Below are positions 20,378-20,970 of a stretch of 20,970 nucleotides of DNA, piece after piece. Source of the DNA: Firmicutes bacterium UBA6811 (lineage in GTDB: Bacteria; Bacillota; SHA-98; UBA4971). Within the stretch, counting starts at the first letter, position 1. Each line of letters begins with the position of its first letter. The stretch covers positions 1-20,970 of the forward strand of contig DKEX01000134.1 in NCBI GenBank assembly GCA_002452295.1, in the 5' to 3' direction. The position numbers and the translations under genes are program-made. Under the pieces are notes generated by a model. That model searched no databases, had not been told where the DNA came from, and worked only from the letters and a program-made list of their open reading frames with translations.

Positions 20378-20970
20378 GTGGCGGTAGGCAGGGTTCAGGG
20401 CGTGAGCATGGAGAGGCTGTCAAAGCACAGCGACGTGCTGGTGGCCGTGGCGGTCGTCGTCATCCTCGTGATGATGATCGTCCCGCTGCCGACGTTCGTT
20501 CTTGACTTGCTGCTCACGTTCAACATCACATTCTCGCTGGTCGTGCTCCTGGTCACCATGTACACCAGCGACGCGCTGGACTTCTCGTCGTTTCCATCAC
20601 TGCTCCTGGTTGCCACGCTGTTTCGCCTCGCGCTCAACGTATCGTCAACCAGGCTCATCCTGCTTCACGGGTACGCCGGGAAGGTCATCGCGGCCTTCGG
20701 CAACTACGTCGTCGGCGGCAACTACGTCGTCGGCATGGTCGTCTTCATAATCCTCGTGGTGATCCAGTTCGTCGTCATCACGAACGGCGCGGGGCGTGTG
20801 GCCGAGGTGGCGGCCAGGTTCACGCTGGATGCCATGCCCGGCAAGCAGATGTCAATCGAGGCCGACCTGAACGCCGGCCTCATCGACGAGGAGCAGGCCG
20901 TCAGGCAGCGCGAGAACCTGCGCCGCGAGGCGGACTTCTACGGAGCCATGGACGGGGCGAGCAAGTTCGT
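20378..20970 (+). CDS. flhA: Flagellar export gate protein FlhA, N-terminal part (cut by window edge)
   Basis: About 197 codons are visible and remain open at the window end. The product matches FlhA: helices VLVAVAVVVILVMMIVPLP and LLLTFNITFSLVVLLVTMY, then FPSLLLVATLFRLALNVSSTRLIL, IVFLILV-type IIQFVVITNGAGRVAEVAARF and the FHIPEP loop region DAMPGKQMSIEADLNAG. FlhA forms the nonameric export channel ring and receives chaperone-substrate complexes. GTG 20378 is chosen for GGAGGTGA (20361-20368) 9 nt upstream; GTG 20402 and ATG 20408 are alternatives that also keep all helices. The region carries an 18-bp tandem duplication. Confidence 0.95.
   Translation, partial: MAVGRVQGVSMERLSKHSDVLVAVAVVVILVMMIVPLPTFVLDLLLTFNITFSLVVLLVTMYTSDALDFSSFPSLLLVATLFRLALNVSSTRLILLHGYAGKVIAAFGNYVVGGNYVVGMVVFIILVVIQFVVITNGAGRVAEVAARFTLDAMPGKQMSIEADLNAGLIDEEQAVRQRENLRREADFYGAMDGASKF
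20699..20734 (+). repeat. Perfect 18-bp tandem duplication in flhA
   Basis: GGCAACTACGTCGTCGGC occurs twice head to tail (20699-20716, 20717-20734), encoding GNYVVG-GNYVVG. Other FlhA proteins have a related imperfect doubling here (FGxFVVGGNxxVG), so the protein pattern is a family feature. The perfect nucleotide identity is what is notable. Confidence 0.85.

Noticed and set aside
20699..20734. 18-bp perfect tandem duplication in flhA as an assembly error or recent mutation
   Set aside because: FlhA proteins generally have a doubled VVGGN-like pattern here, so the protein sequence is normal. Recent homogenisation at DNA level is possible but cannot be shown.
1..20970. CRISPR arrays, tRNA or rRNA genes, insertion sequences, prophage or attachment sites
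   Set aside because: I looked for regularly spaced repeats, transposase motifs and tRNA-like folds and saw none. The window is a continuous housekeeping motility cluster.

Overview
The window is a high-GC stretch (about two thirds G+C in the parts I counted by eye) carrying most of a large Bacillota-type flagellar operon. An alpha/beta-type small acid-soluble spore protein gene lies just upstream, so the host is very probably an endospore-forming, motile, high-GC member of the Bacillota (Clostridia, Moorellia, Desulfotomaculia or Limnochordia-like). I cannot name the genus.

Layout. 1-279: C-terminal end of a multi-pass membrane protein, probably a CstA-type transporter, followed by a long hairpin. 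427-621, minus strand: a 64-residue spore protein with a strong Shine-Dalgarno (SD), a sigma-G-like promoter and a U-rich terminator whose stem includes the stop codon. 622-928: divergent regulatory region holding a good sigma-54 (-24/-12) promoter, two small inverted repeats and a GC-rich palindrome in the leader. 929-20970, plus strand: one uninterrupted co-directional cluster, flgB-flgC-fliE-fliF-fliG-fliH-fliI-fliJ-fliK-flgD-(TIGR02530-type gene)-flgE-flbD-motA-motB-fliL-fliM-fliN-fliO-fliP-fliQ-fliR-flhB-flhA (flhA is cut by the window edge). Gaps are at most about 115 nt, and many genes overlap.

How the genes work together. flgB, flgC and fliE encode proximal rod and adaptor proteins. 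fliF forms the MS ring, and fliG, fliM and fliN the switch. motA and motB form the stator, with fliL as its helper and FlbD (SwrD family) as a probable torque factor. fliP, fliQ, fliR, flhB, flhA and fliO encode the export gate, and fliH, fliI and fliJ the cytoplasmic ATPase complex. flgD is the hook cap, flgE the hook and fliK the hook-length ruler. No chemotaxis gene, flagellin, FliY or distal-rod gene lies in the window.

I did not find an undescribed system. The points most worth following are the sigma-54-type promoter before a Bacillota flagellar operon, an unusually long FliK, a compositionally distinct centre in flgE, hairpins bracketing flgE, start-stop mini-ORFs beside the SDs of fliK, flgD and flgE, an NPVH instead of NPTH cleavage motif in FlhB, and a repeat-containing N-terminal extension on FliL.
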